64,000 nucleotides of DNA from Ketobacter alkanivorans (GCF_002863865.1 NZ_CP022684.1:4531990-4595989), one strand, 5' to 3'. Positions 49,322 to 58,901 are shown, counted from the first letter of the stretch. Numbers and translations: made by a program. Notes: generated from the sequence alone by a model not told the origin.

Positions 49322-51586
49322 TCAGTACGGTAAACCCAGATAGAAATAGGCGCTGCTGTCACCTTCTTCCGATAGCCCGTAGCCCAGATAAACCGGCCCC
49401 AGGGGGGTGTCAGTGGCGACAAAAATACTGCCAGATCGCAGCCATTTATCGCCACCGCCCGCGATTTCGGCCATATCGGCTTTTCCGATTTCCAATGAGA
49501 ATCCACCGTAGGCACCTTCGAATATGCCACCACGCATGATACGCCGATAGTACATTGCGCGCCCGTAATCCAGTTGTTCTAGCAGCAACTGGTCAGTGGC
49601 ATATCCCGATTGACGCAAAAAGCCGCCCCATTGAAACTGGTCGTAATAGGGTAACGGGTCGGAGCCGATGTTTCCGCCTCCGCTATAGCTGAGATTCAGG
49701 GTGTGCTCACCCAGTGAGTAGGCCACGCTTGCGTTCGATTCCCAGCGAGTGTAATCCAAATCGGCTCCTAAGCTGGTGTCTGACTGGAACACCTGCACTA
49801 CACCTCGCCAACCCGAGCGTGGGAAGTGCACGCTATCGAGCTGGTCTAGCACCAGGTTCATCGTGTAAGCGCCTTGCTGAATACTCTCCTCCGTAGGCAC
49901 CAGTGCCGGTGGGCCGGTATCTAGATCGGGGTGAACTTCACCAACGATCACACCAAGCCGTAGCTCACCGTAGCGGTACCAGTGTGACCCTAGGTCCAGG
50001 CCCGCCAGTGTAGATGTTAGATCATAGATAGCGATGCGATCACTATCCTGATAGAGATCTCGGGTGGATTGTTGCAGTGCCAGGTGTGGGGCAACAAAAA
50101 ATAATCCGTCAGTGTTCAGTGGTTGATAGAATTCGGTGTTGATGCTGTTGGTTTCGCCGAAATTAACGTCTGTTCGCCATTCAGCGCCCAGGGTATTCAG
50201 CCAGGTACGGCGATAACTGACTAATAAATTGTAGCCTGCCCCACCGCTGAAATCGTTATTCAAGCCCAGCCCAAAACGCAGATAATCCGGTCCCCAGAGC
50301 TTTTCAACCGCTTCCACCGCGAGAATACGTTTATCGCCTTCGTGCATATAACGGTAGTTAACGTGTTCGTAATCGCCGGTACCATACAATCTCCGCATAT
50401 CCCTATCGAGAACTTCCTGGTCAATAGGTTCACCCACTTTGGTTTCCATCACTGCCAACGCAGATGCAGGATTCACCCGATGTAAATCAATGAAGCGAAT
50501 TTCGTCAACCGGTTCCGGGGAGGGCATCTCATTATACTTTTGGCCCTCTCGCCAGACCGCATAGTCCTCGGCAGAAATTGCCAACTGCTTGAGCTGCGGG
50601 GCCATCTGGCGTGCTGCGATATCTCCCAGTGGCGCTATTTCGGGCAGGTGATCAAAATCCGCAGTGGAGAAATCACCAAGGTCTGGTGATATCAAAATAT
50701 CGTTTGCTTGCAGCGAGGTAATAGAGGTTTGTACATTCTGTTCGGTAAGAATGCTTAACATCTGGCTGGCCACCCCTACGACGCCATTTAGTTCCTCGCG
50801 CTTGAGTAGTGGAGTGCCAACATTGACCGCGATAATAATGTCGGCTCCCAGTGCGCGTGCAGTTTCCACTGGCAGGTTGCTGGTCAGCATACCATCTACG
50901 AGCATCATGCCATTGTACTCAGAGGGCGCTACTGCTCCCGGCACCGACATGCTGGCCCGCATCACGCTCGGCAGATCACCTTCGCTGAATACTACCGCCT
51001 GGCCATTCACCAAATCGGTAGCGACAGCACGGTACTGAATCGGCAGTTCGTCGAAATTACGGTAACCTTTTTCTTTGCTGAGCTTGCGCAGCACCGTCTC
51101 CAGCTGCACCCCAGAGACTGCGCCCTTGCCCAGTGCCAAGCCATCAGATTTAACACCGACTTCGGGGCCGAATAGAATACTATAGTCATCGAGTTTGCGC
51201 CGCATAGCCAATTCTTTGCGCGGTGGCTCCTCTTTGAATAGAAGTTCAGTCGTAATGCTGCCTAGAATGACGTCCATTTCCTGAATGGTCATGCCCGTAG
51301 CGTAGGCCGCCCCGACCAAAGACCCCATACTGGTGCCTACTATGCAGTCGATCGGGACATGATATTCTTCCAGCACTTTTAGTACACCAACATGGGCTGC
51401 CCCGCGTGCCCCGCCGCCGGACAGCACAAGACATATTTTGGGGCGCGCTCCCGGTTCTGCTGATGCCGCCGGCTGCTGCCCATAGGAAGGTAACGCCCAT
51501 ACTGATGCCGCTACGCAAAGCAGTTGCAGGATAATGGAGCGATAGGAATTAAGACCGATCAGTGCACGCATCGAAAAACATCTCAT
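49322..51586 (-). CDS. Patatin-like phospholipase autotransporter (type Vd, PlpD-like)
   Basis: A 754-aa outer-membrane protein. A signal peptide ends near residue 36 (ASVWALPSYGQ). The patatin domain (about 50-320) has the oxyanion loop GGGARG (57-62), nucleophile elbow GTSMG (S86) and the catalytic Asp in VDGML (D231). A POTRA-like segment (about 380-450, RFIDLHRVNPASALAVME) precedes a C-terminal beta-barrel ending in SAYFYLGLPY with a terminal aromatic. This order matches PlpD of P. aeruginosa, a type Vd self-secreting phospholipase A1. The ATG at 51586 overlaps the stop of the upstream DUF4105 gene as ATGA, which supports this start. Confidence 0.9.
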   Translation of the reverse strand: MRCFSMRALIGLNSYRSIILQLLCVAASVWALPSYGQQPAASAEPGARPKICLVLSGGGARGAAHVGVLKVLEEYHVPIDCIVGTSMGSLVGAAYATGMTIQEMDVILGSITTELLFKEEPPRKELAMRRKLDDYSILFGPEVGVKSDGLALGKGAVSGVQLETVLRKLSKEKGYRNFDELPIQYRAVATDLVNGQAVVFSEGDLPSVMRASMSVPGAVAPSEYNGMMLVDGMLTSNLPVETARALGADIIIAVNVGTPLLKREELNGVVGVASQMLSILTEQNVQTSITSLQANDILISPDLGDFSTADFDHLPEIAPLGDIAARQMAPQLKQLAISAEDYAVWREGQKYNEMPSPEPVDEIRFIDLHRVNPASALAVMETKVGEPIDQEVLDRDMRRLYGTGDYEHVNYRYMHEGDKRILAVEAVEKLWGPDYLRFGLGLNNDFSGGAGYNLLVSYRRTWLNTLGAEWRTDVNFGETNSINTEFYQPLNTDGLFFVAPHLALQQSTRDLYQDSDRIAIYDLTSTLAGLDLGSHWYRYGELRLGVIVGEVHPDLDTGPPALVPTEESIQQGAYTMNLVLDQLDSVHFPRSGWRGVVQVFQSDTSLGADLDYTRWESNASVAYSLGEHTLNLSYSGGGNIGSDPLPYYDQFQWGGFLRQSGYATDQLLLEQLDYGRAMYYRRIMRGGIFEGAYGGFSLEIGKADMAEIAGGGDKWLRSGSIFVATDTPLGPVYLGYGLSEEGDSSAYFYLGLPY

Positions 51587-52623
51587 GGTTGGCCAGGGTC
51601 TGGCATAGATTCACGGATTCGGTTGGAAAAGTCCATATCCGCATCGGCCTGGTGTGCTCGTGGGTTGGCATAAGCGCGCTGCTGTAGCTCGGCGAAGGGT
51701 AAACCATAGGTTTCAAGGCGCCCATTTTGGTACATATATTCTGGCACATAGCCGCTAACCAGGATCCTCCAATCGAGAGGCAAACGCTGCTGGTTGACGT
51801 GTGCGTTTAGCCAGATCGAGGTAGTGCAGTTGCTGGTCAATGTATTGTAAAACTCGGGCTGAGTATTTAACGAATTGATCTTGCGAATATACTCAAGAAA
51901 CAATCTACGGCCATCTTCCAGACTACCGGTAGTGCGATAGAGGTACACATCTTCCGGTGGATCTTTACGGTAATTTGTGCGCAAACGAACCACGTCGCGC
52001 TCGTCAGCGACAACATAGTAAAGTTCGTATTGACGAAAAAACCCCTGCAGGGTGGAATAACCCTCCCCTTGTTCCTTGCGGGTTTCGATAGAAATTGCCA
52101 GATGCTGATCGCCAGCAAAGGCAAAGCTCAGGAATACATGGGCAATCGATGGGCCCATCCAGTACACCGACACCAGATCCACCCCTTCAAGCTGATTGAG
52201 GTCGAACTGCCGGTCATAGTAGGCTTGGGTATAGTCGGTTTCGCTTTGATAGTCGAAGTTGCGGATATTATGTACTGTAATCAGGTCGCCTTCTATGGTG
52301 GCAGAAGGCAGCACCGCTACGTCCGCTTGCCAGTTGCGTTCATTGCTGGGTTCCAGGCGTGAGAATGCCAGCCATGCCCCAACAAACGCTACCACAAACA
52401 CCAACACCATCCGCCAGCGCCAATGTGGCAGCGCCAGGGTGCCAGCGCTGGTTAAGGTGAGTACAGCGAAACACATGGCCATGATAGAACGCCATGGCTC
52501 GCCACCGGGGCCGGTATAAAGTAGTGACAGTGCTGCCCAGGCACCAGATAGTAGGACAAGCAGGCCCATCAGGGTGAGCCCTGTAAAACGTACGAGTGTT
52601 AGCATATGGTTAGCAGTGATCAT
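51583..52623 (-). CDS. DUF4105 membrane protein
   Basis: A 346-aa protein with two or three N-terminal membrane helices (TLMGLLVLLSGAWAALSLLY, SIMAMCFAVLTLTSAGTLAL, WRMVLVFVVAFVGAWLAF) and a large DUF4105 domain (about residues 100-330), probably periplasmic. Conserved points include AHVFLSFAFAG, a SIETRKEQGE strand and LTSNCTTSIW, whose Cys with the upstream His suggests a papain- or NlpC-like site (inference). The function is unknown. The start at 52623 is chosen for its weak CAGG sequence and positioning; ATGs at 52677 and 52605 are alternatives. Its stop overlaps the start of the patatin autotransporter, so the two are translationally coupled. Confidence 0.8.
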   Translation of the reverse strand: MITANHMLTLVRFTGLTLMGLLVLLSGAWAALSLLYTGPGGEPWRSIMAMCFAVLTLTSAGTLALPHWRWRMVLVFVVAFVGAWLAFSRLEPSNERNWQADVAVLPSATIEGDLITVHNIRNFDYQSETDYTQAYYDRQFDLNQLEGVDLVSVYWMGPSIAHVFLSFAFAGDQHLAISIETRKEQGEGYSTLQGFFRQYELYYVVADERDVVRLRTNYRKDPPEDVYLYRTTGSLEDGRRLFLEYIRKINSLNTQPEFYNTLTSNCTTSIWLNAHVNQQRLPLDWRILVSGYVPEYMYQNGRLETYGLPFAELQQRAYANPRAHQADADMDFSNRIRESMPDPGQP

Positions 52624-52732
52624 GGCCTGTATTGTCCCGAATAAATTGGATCGTACCGAAATTCTCCAGATCGACATACGTATTGCTCTGGCCCTTGTGA
52701 ATGATCCAGGCTAAAAAGTTTTGTGTTCTGAG

Positions 52733-53404
52733 CTACAACCAATCACTGATCCACTGACCGATTTGCCGAATCTCGGGGATGCACACTTCATGACCCATGG
52801 GGTACTGGCTCCAGTCCACATCGTATTCATTATCCTGTAGCCATTTGAGCGCCCCTCGGGCAGCATTCTCGGTGACCATGTCATCAAAGTCCCCATGGGC
52901 GATGTGAATGCCGATGTTTTGATTCGCCTTGAGCGCTTTTACGTCTAATGCTTCAGGGTTAGGCAGGTAGGTGGATAGAGCGATCAACCCGGCCAGCTTT
53001 TGAGGATATTGCAGGGCGGTATGATAGGCCACCGCGCCGCCTTGGGAAAACCCAATCAAAATGATGCGATCGGCAGATATACCCTGATCCAGCTGCTGTT
53101 GGATTAAGGTATTGATGGCGCTGCGCGCCTGTTGTAGATGTTCCAGATTGATGTCGCGAATTTCGGTCAGCGCCAGAATGTCGTACCACGCTGGCATGAT
53201 GTATCTGCCATTGCAGGTTACCGGGATTTCCGGGGCATGAGGAAAGATAAAGCGTACAGCCAGATCCTGTGGCAGTTTCAAGTGGGGTATGACGGGCACA
53301 AAGTCATGACCGTTTGCACCCAGGCCATGGAGCCATATCACACAGGCCGTGGCAGTCTGTGTTGGTTCAACTACTTCACAGCGGAGCGGGTTTTCGCATG
53401 TCAT
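52733..53404 (-). CDS. Carboxylesterase/phospholipase-type hydrolase
   Basis: A 223-aa cytosolic alpha/beta hydrolase of the acyl-protein thioesterase/carboxylesterase family. It has WLHGLGANGHDF, the nucleophile S120 in IGFSQGGAVAYHTAL, the Asp in HGDFDDMV and the His in YPMGHEVC. It hydrolyses short acyl esters or thioesters in characterised relatives. Length is normal. It lies close to the Trm112-like and nth genes on the same strand, but the functions are unrelated. Confidence 0.92.
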   Translation of the reverse strand: MTCENPLRCEVVEPTQTATACVIWLHGLGANGHDFVPVIPHLKLPQDLAVRFIFPHAPEIPVTCNGRYIMPAWYDILALTEIRDINLEHLQQARSAINTLIQQQLDQGISADRIILIGFSQGGAVAYHTALQYPQKLAGLIALSTYLPNPEALDVKALKANQNIGIHIAHGDFDDMVTENAARGALKWLQDNEYDVDWSQYPMGHEVCIPEIRQIGQWISDWL

Positions 53405-53422
53405 AACGGGTTAGCCTAAGGG

Positions 53423-53623
53423 TTAAGATTTGCGTTTGTAGGCTTCTTTCTCTTCCTGGCTGATCTGGCGCGCCTCTTCTTCAAGCATTACAGGGATACC
53501 ATCCCGTACCGGGTAGGCCAAGCCACTGGCTAAACAAACCAACTCTTCTTTTTCGTTATCGTATTGCAGTTTGGCCTTGGTAACCGGGCAAACCAGGATT
53601 TCCAGTAATTTTGTATCGAACAT
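53423..53623 (-). CDS. Trm112-like small protein (YcaR family)
   Basis: A 66-aa protein of the Trm112p-like/YcaR family (LLEILVCPVTKAKLQYD, ELVCLASGLAYPVRDGIPVML). Bacterial members have only part of the zinc-binding set: here Cys at LVCPVT and LVCLAS. Relatives elsewhere serve as methyltransferase activators, but the bacterial role is unclear. The start has GGAACC-type purine sequence upstream. It sits 24 bp from nth. Confidence 0.88.
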   Translation of the reverse strand: MFDTKLLEILVCPVTKAKLQYDNEKEELVCLASGLAYPVRDGIPVMLEEEARQISQEEKEAYKRKS

Positions 53624-53647
53624 AAAGTGGTTCCTTCAGGTGTTCGC

Positions 53648-54286
53648 TTAATCGTACTCGGTTTTATCTTTGAATTCACACAGATCTTCAATAATGCAGG
53701 CACCGCAGCGAGGCTTGCGTGCTGTGCAGACGTAGCGTCCGTGCAGAATCAGCCAGTGGTGAGCATCCAGCAGGAACTCTTTGGGCACGTTGCGCATCAG
53801 TTTTTTTTCTACCTCCAGTACGGTTTTACCTGGGGCGATTCTGGTGCGATTGGACATGCGGAATATGTGGGTGTCGACTGCCATGGCGGGCTGGCCGAAG
53901 GCAGTATTCAGTACTACGTTGGCAGTTTTGCGGCCGACCCCTGGCAGTGATTCTAGCGCCGCCCGTTCGCCCGGGACTTCACTGCCATATTGATCCATCA
54001 GGATTTTGCAGGTTTTGATGACGTTTTCGGCTTTGCTGTTAAAGAGGCCGATAGTTTTGATGTAGGGTGTGAGGCCTTTTACCCCCAGTTTATAGATAGC
54101 CTCCGGGGTGTTCGCCACGGGGTAGAGTTTGGCGGTCGCTTTATTGACGCTTACATCGGTAGCCTGGGCTGACAGGATCACAGAGATCAGCAGCTCGAAC
54201 GTACTGTTGTAGTCCAGCTCTGTGGTTGGGTTGGGGTTTTGATCCCGCAGCCTGGAAAAGATCTCGTAACGCTTTTCTTTATTCAT
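53648..54286 (-). CDS. nth: Endonuclease III (Nth)
   Basis: A 212-aa base-excision DNA glycosylase/AP lyase acting on oxidised pyrimidines. The helix-hairpin-helix LPGVGRKTA holds K120 and the catalytic Asp is D138 in AVDTHIFR, both at the E. coli positions. The C-terminal [4Fe-4S] cluster motif C-x6-C-x2-C-x5-C (CTARKPRCGACIIEDLC) is intact. It follows rnfE on the same strand, a conserved gammaproteobacterial order. Confidence 0.98.
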   Translation of the reverse strand: MNKEKRYEIFSRLRDQNPNPTTELDYNSTFELLISVILSAQATDVSVNKATAKLYPVANTPEAIYKLGVKGLTPYIKTIGLFNSKAENVIKTCKILMDQYGSEVPGERAALESLPGVGRKTANVVLNTAFGQPAMAVDTHIFRMSNRTRIAPGKTVLEVEKKLMRNVPKEFLLDAHHWLILHGRYVCTARKPRCGACIIEDLCEFKDKTEYD

Positions 54287-54306
54287 GAGCCTTACCGGTG
54301 ATAGCC

Positions 54307-55017
54307 TCAGGCAATATTGCCTGTGGTGCGAACCCGCTTGCTGCCCACAACCACTTTCTCTTTATTGGCTTTGGCGGCTGCCTCCACTTTGGCATCAATG
54401 ATGTTCTTCAAGGCCAGCAACAGGCCTAGCACCATGAACGCACCCGGTGGCAGCACGGCAATCAGAAAACCGCGGTAATCGCTGATCACTTGAATCTTCC
54501 AGTGTAGTGCAGTGTCACCAAACAACAGATGCATATTGGCGAAGAGGGCTCCTGTGCCGATCAGCTCTCGCAGTGCGCCCAGTAACACTAACACCAAGCT
54601 GAACCCCAGCCCCATCATAAGGCCATCCCATGTCGCTGCTGGTACACTGTGCTTGCTGGCGAAAGCATCGGCGCGACCCAGTACGATACAATTGGTTACG
54701 ATCAGAGGAATAAAGATACCAAGAATTAAATATAACTCGTAGGTGAAAGCATTCATCAGGAATTCGATGCAAGTGGTGAACGCCGCGATGATCATAACAA
54801 AGGTGGGCAGGCGTATCGCATCAGTGGTGGCATTACGGATGAGCGACACTGCCAGATTGGATAGAGTCAGCACGCAGGTTGTCGCCAGTCCGAGTGCCAT
54901 AGCGTTAACCACACTGCCAGAAACTGCAAGAAGAGGGCAGAGCCCAAGAACCTGAACCAGAGCCGGGTTGTTTTTCCACAGACCTTCAATGGTGATTTTT
55001 TTGTAATCTTCACTCAT
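54307..55017 (-). CDS. rnfE: Rnf electron transport complex subunit E
   Basis: A 236-aa integral membrane subunit with six predicted helices (for example LCPLLAVSGSVVNAMALGLATTCVLTL and LYLILGIFIPLIVTNCIVLGRA). The NPALVQVLGLCPLLA and TNCIVLGRADAFAS segments carry the conserved Cys residues that RnfA and RnfE use for a membrane-embedded [2Fe-2S] cluster. The start is the ATG at 55017 with AAAGGTGA upstream; the longer reading overlaps rnfG and is unsupported. It is the last rnf gene of the operon. Confidence 0.95.
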   Translation of the reverse strand: MSEDYKKITIEGLWKNNPALVQVLGLCPLLAVSGSVVNAMALGLATTCVLTLSNLAVSLIRNATTDAIRLPTFVMIIAAFTTCIEFLMNAFTYELYLILGIFIPLIVTNCIVLGRADAFASKHSVPAATWDGLMMGLGFSLVLVLLGALRELIGTGALFANMHLLFGDTALHWKIQVISDYRGFLIAVLPPGAFMVLGLLLALKNIIDAKVEAAAKANKEKVVVGSKRVRTTGNIA

Positions 55018-55018
55018 G

Positions 55019-55669
55019 TTATTCACCTTTCGCCGTTGTTGGGCTGGTACGGTTGCTGTAGAGCAGTTCGCTGTGGTGTTGGTCGAAGTATAAGAGCGCT
55101 TTATGCACGGCATCCACCACCGCGCGGGGCGTTATGGTGGCGCCAGTGAACGCGTCAAATTGTCCGCCATCCTTTTTCACTTTCCAGCCTTTTTCGTCCA
55201 GGTTGGCTAGGGATTTTCCGTTAAATGAGGTGATCCAATCTGACTTCTGAATATCCACGGCATCCCCCAGCCCGGGCGTTTCGAAGTGGGGGGGAATCAC
55301 ACGCACACCGGTGATGTCTCCGGCGATGCCTACACCCACCAACAGGTTTATGGAGCCACCATACCCTTCCGGTGCAATGACCTGCATTATTATCCCCGAA
55401 GGCTCCTGGCTGAGCTTTGCTATGTATGCTGATTTTGGTTCCGTCGTGCCCAGCAACTTGTCTGCTTGCAGCTCCAGGCTGTCTTTCAGCAAATCATTGT
55501 TAAGTCGATCTTTGGGCATGACCTCAAGCAGGCTACGCTTGAGTGCGTTTTGCTTTTCCTCAGCGATCTTATCTTTGGTCAGGTTGGCGGTGGCCACCAC
55601 CATACCCGTGGTAATGATCGCGAACAGGCCCAGTATGATACTGTTGCGGGTAACGGATTGACCTATCAT
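55019..55669 (-). CDS. rnfG: Rnf electron transport complex subunit G
   Basis: A 216-aa subunit with one N-terminal membrane helix (SIILGLFAIITTGMVVATANL) and a periplasmic FMN-binding domain. FMN is attached covalently through the Thr of DAFTGATITPRAVV (the SGAT/TGAT motif). It passes electrons between RnfC/D and RnfE/A. The 1-bp spacing to rnfE indicates tight coupling. An acidic and Lys-rich segment between the helix and the FMN domain (MPKDRLNNDLLKDSLE) is typical. Confidence 0.96.
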   Translation of the reverse strand: MIGQSVTRNSIILGLFAIITTGMVVATANLTKDKIAEEKQNALKRSLLEVMPKDRLNNDLLKDSLELQADKLLGTTEPKSAYIAKLSQEPSGIIMQVIAPEGYGGSINLLVGVGIAGDITGVRVIPPHFETPGLGDAVDIQKSDWITSFNGKSLANLDEKGWKVKKDGGQFDAFTGATITPRAVVDAVHKALLYFDQHHSELLYSNRTSPTTAKGE

Positions 55670-55679
55670 GTGTTTCTCC

Positions 55680-56726
55680 TCAATCCGATTTCGCCAGCCC
55701 CTTGTTGGGCTTGCGGTGTCCGTAGGTTCGTGGCTGGCTGTAGTAATCCAGCGTGGGTGCGGCCAGATTCATGAGCAGTACGCTGAAGGCCACGGCATCC
55801 GGGTATCCCCCCCAGGTTCGGATCACATAAGTGAGCACGCCGATCAAAAACCCGTAGATTATTTTGCCTTTGTTGCTGGTGGCAGCAGTGACCGGATCGG
55901 TTGCTATGAAAAACGCCCCCAACATGGTGCCGCCGCTCAGCAGGTGGTGGAGGATGTCGGGATAGTTGTCGGCGTCCACTGCTGTGTTGAAAAAACCTGA
56001 CAGTAAAAACAGCGCTAACAGCATGCCAACAGGGATGTGCCAGGTAATGATCTTGCGCCAGATCAGATACACACCGCCCAACAGAAAGCCGAGGTTGACC
56101 CATTCCCAGCCAAAACTGGCAAAGGTGCCGTGCAGAATGGCATTTGAATCCAGAACTTCAGGTTGCCCTGCGTAGGTTTTGAATGTATCCAGTGGCGTGG
56201 CACCGCTCAGCGCATCCGCATCGGCCCCCATAAAGATCAGTTGCAGGGTTTCTTGCAATGTGTTGGTCGTTGTCGTGTTGTCCAGGCCTGCGGCGGGTAA
56301 CCAGGTGGTCATTTCCTTGGGAAAGGAAATAAGTAACAGCACGTAACCTACCATGGCGGGGTTGAATGGGTTCATGCCCAATCCGCCATAAAGATGTTTG
56401 GCGACGACGATGGCAAAGCTGGTGCCGATAATGGTGAGCCACCAAGGGGAGGTGGGGGGGATGGCCAGCGCCAGTAATACCGCAGTGACGACCGCGCTGT
56501 AGTCGTTAAGGTAAAACGCGATGGGCTTGTGGCGGATTTTAAGGATCAGCGTTTCGCAGCCCACGGCAACGACGATAGCCAGCGCTACATTGATCAGGGT
56601 TCCGTACCCGAAAAAATAAGTAAGCATGAACAGGCCAGGTACTGTGGCATACAGCACTTGGCGCATGAAGCTGCCGGTATTGCCCGGCTTGTGTATATGG
56701 GGCGAGGTAACGCTGAGCAGGGCCAT
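55680..56726 (-). CDS. rnfD: Rnf electron transport complex subunit D
   Basis: A 348-aa polytopic membrane subunit with about eight to ten helices. It carries an FMN covalently bound via the Thr of ALSGATPLDTFK. It is the main ion-translocating channel candidate of the complex. The PHIHKPGNTGSFMRQVLYA N-terminus and NYSAVVTAVLLALAIPPTSPWW-type segments match the family. Its ATG overlaps the rnfC stop (TGATG), so it is translationally coupled. Confidence 0.96.
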   Translation of the reverse strand: MALLSVTSPHIHKPGNTGSFMRQVLYATVPGLFMLTYFFGYGTLINVALAIVVAVGCETLILKIRHKPIAFYLNDYSAVVTAVLLALAIPPTSPWWLTIIGTSFAIVVAKHLYGGLGMNPFNPAMVGYVLLLISFPKEMTTWLPAAGLDNTTTTNTLQETLQLIFMGADADALSGATPLDTFKTYAGQPEVLDSNAILHGTFASFGWEWVNLGFLLGGVYLIWRKIITWHIPVGMLLALFLLSGFFNTAVDADNYPDILHHLLSGGTMLGAFFIATDPVTAATSNKGKIIYGFLIGVLTYVIRTWGGYPDAVAFSVLLMNLAAPTLDYYSQPRTYGHRKPNKGLAKSD

Positions 56727-58891
56727 CAGGCGTGCTCCTTTTCTATTCTTTTCAGGGTGTTTTCTGCAGCTTCCAGTAGATTTTCGGCTTCCTTTAGCTT
56801 GGCTTCCAGCGCTTCGGTTTCACCACCATCACTATCCTTGGCTGCCTGTAGGGCTTTGGTGGCTTTTTTTAGCAGTACCTGTTGTTTGGCCACTTCCATT
56901 TTTGCGGTTTTGACCGGGTCGCTGGCAGCGTTCTTCTGTTGGATTTGCTCCTTCTCTTTGGCTCGAGCTGCTTTCATTGCCGTTTTAGACGCATCTGAGA
57001 GGGCTTTTAATTCGGTGACTCGTTGCTTCAATGTGTCGATCTCGGAGGAACCCTGAGCTTCTGCTTCAGCCAAGTCCTGCTCTGCTTGCTTGAAGGCAGC
57101 AAAGTCATCTGCTGAGGCTTTTTTCAGGTCCGCCAGCGGATCATCCTTGATGGAGGAAAGGGCGGGGGGCTCTTTCGATTCGGCACTCTTTGCGTCGATA
57201 AAGGCCGCTTTGGCGTTGTCGGCTTTATCTTTCAGTTGCCCGACTTTTTTGCGCAGGGCTTCGAGGTTGTCAGATTCGTTTTTCTCTGCTTGCAGTAGCG
57301 CTTTCTGGGCTTCTTTGTAGCGCTTCATGGTGGATGCAGCGGCAGTTTGCAGTTTGGTCAGATCCGTTTGGCCGTGATTCTCTGCGCCGCTGCCTGCTGC
57401 TGTCGATGGCGCAGGCTTGGCGGCGGGGGCTGCTTTTTTTTCTGCCTGTTTGGCTGCTGCAGCCTTGGCGCGTTCTTGGCGTTTGCGTTCTTTTTCCTGT
57501 TCTTCACGCTCCAGTCGGGCCTGGCGTGCTTCAAAGCGCTGTCGGGCATGATCGGCTTTGCGTTGTTCTTGTTGCTGGGTTCGTATTTCACCTTTGGCGA
57601 AGCGGTAGTATTGCACCAGAGGGATGTTGCTGGGGCACACGTAGGAGCAGGCACCGCATTCTATGCAATCAGCCAGGTTGTAATGGGCGGCTTTGTCGAA
57701 CTCCTTGGTTTTGGAGAACCAATATAGTTGTTGTGGCAACAGGTTGACCGGGCAGGCCTGGGCGCAGCTTCCACAACGAATACAGGGTTGCTCGGGAGCG
57801 GGATCGGGGAACTCCTGTTGCGTGGGCACCAGCAAACAGTTAGTGGTTTTAACCACGGGCACCGTCATGTTGTGCATCGCAAATCCCATCATCGGGCCGC
57901 CCATCACCAGTCGGTGTAGGTCAGTGCTTTTGACACCGGCCTGTTGCAGCAGCCAGCCCACCGGTGTGCCGATCAAAACTTCGTAGTTGCCTTTGTCGGC
58001 AACGAAATCTCCGGTCAAGGTGGTGATGCGGGAAATAAGTGGCTCGCCGTCGATGATGGCGCGCTTGATGGCATAAGCGGTGCCGGTGTTATGGCATACC
58101 ACGCCAACATCGGCTGGAATGCCGCCACTGCGAACTTCTTTGCCGGTGAGCATGTAGATTAATTGTTTTTCACCGCCAGAAGGGTATTTGGTGGGGACAG
58201 TCACCACCTCAATGGCGGTGTCGACGGTGGCTTGGCGCATTGCCTCGATAGCGTGTGGTTTGTTGTCTTCGATGCCGATCAGTGTTTCTTTTGCATCGAT
58301 CAACCAGGCGATGATTTGCAGTCCTTGCACTATTTCGTGCGCACGTTCGCGCATTAAGCGGTCATCTGCCGTTATGTATGGTTCGCATTCCACTGCATTC
58401 AGAATCAGCGTTTTGATTTTCTGATCCGGTTTCACGCCCAGTTTTACGACGCTGGGGAAACCCGCTCCTCCCATTCCGGCAATGCCAGCGTCGCGGATCA
58501 GGTTTAGAGCCGCTTTTTTCTCAAGGCTGTTGTAGTCGCTCCGGCCGCTGTGCTCGATCCACTCATCTTTGCCATCTGGTTTGATCACCACACACAGAGC
58601 ATCCATACCGGAGGGATGCTGAACCGGATGCAGGTCTATTGCTTCAACGATACCGGAGGTGGGCGCGTGAACGGGTAAACTGACAAAGCCGTTAGCTTCC
58701 GCTATTTTTTGACCTTTGAGCACTCCCTGACCCACTTCAACACAAGGTTTGCCGGGGCTGCCAATATGTTGTTGAACGGGCACCACCAGGCGATCGGGGA
58801 TGCCAGGGTTGCGAATACTGGTTTCAGATGATTGCTTTTTGTTTTCCGGAGGATGAATGCCACCGTGAAAATCCCAAATGTGGCGGCTCAT
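56726..58891 (-). CDS. rnfC: Rnf electron transport complex subunit C with repeat tail
   Basis: A 721-aa peripheral subunit that binds NADH and FMN and feeds electrons into the complex. The N-terminal domain resembles the NADH dehydrogenase 51-kDa fold (AGIAGMGGAGFPSVVKL, ILNAVECEPYITADDR). Two [4Fe-4S] motifs follow (CIRCGSCAQACP and CIECGACSYVCP). From about residue 440 a long charged helical tail contains three degenerate repeats of about 50 residues (core pattern A-x3-L-x-AE ... LxALxxKVxxLK). E. coli RsxC also has a repetitive tail, but of different Ala/Lys repeats. The tail may anchor partners; it is not catalytic. Confidence 0.94.
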   Translation of the reverse strand: MSRHIWDFHGGIHPPENKKQSSETSIRNPGIPDRLVVPVQQHIGSPGKPCVEVGQGVLKGQKIAEANGFVSLPVHAPTSGIVEAIDLHPVQHPSGMDALCVVIKPDGKDEWIEHSGRSDYNSLEKKAALNLIRDAGIAGMGGAGFPSVVKLGVKPDQKIKTLILNAVECEPYITADDRLMRERAHEIVQGLQIIAWLIDAKETLIGIEDNKPHAIEAMRQATVDTAIEVVTVPTKYPSGGEKQLIYMLTGKEVRSGGIPADVGVVCHNTGTAYAIKRAIIDGEPLISRITTLTGDFVADKGNYEVLIGTPVGWLLQQAGVKSTDLHRLVMGGPMMGFAMHNMTVPVVKTTNCLLVPTQQEFPDPAPEQPCIRCGSCAQACPVNLLPQQLYWFSKTKEFDKAAHYNLADCIECGACSYVCPSNIPLVQYYRFAKGEIRTQQQEQRKADHARQRFEARQARLEREEQEKERKRQERAKAAAAKQAEKKAAPAAKPAPSTAAGSGAENHGQTDLTKLQTAAASTMKRYKEAQKALLQAEKNESDNLEALRKKVGQLKDKADNAKAAFIDAKSAESKEPPALSSIKDDPLADLKKASADDFAAFKQAEQDLAEAEAQGSSEIDTLKQRVTELKALSDASKTAMKAARAKEKEQIQQKNAASDPVKTAKMEVAKQQVLLKKATKALQAAKDSDGGETEALEAKLKEAENLLEAAENTLKRIEKEHA

Positions 58892-58901
58892 GCTTGGTTT
58901 C

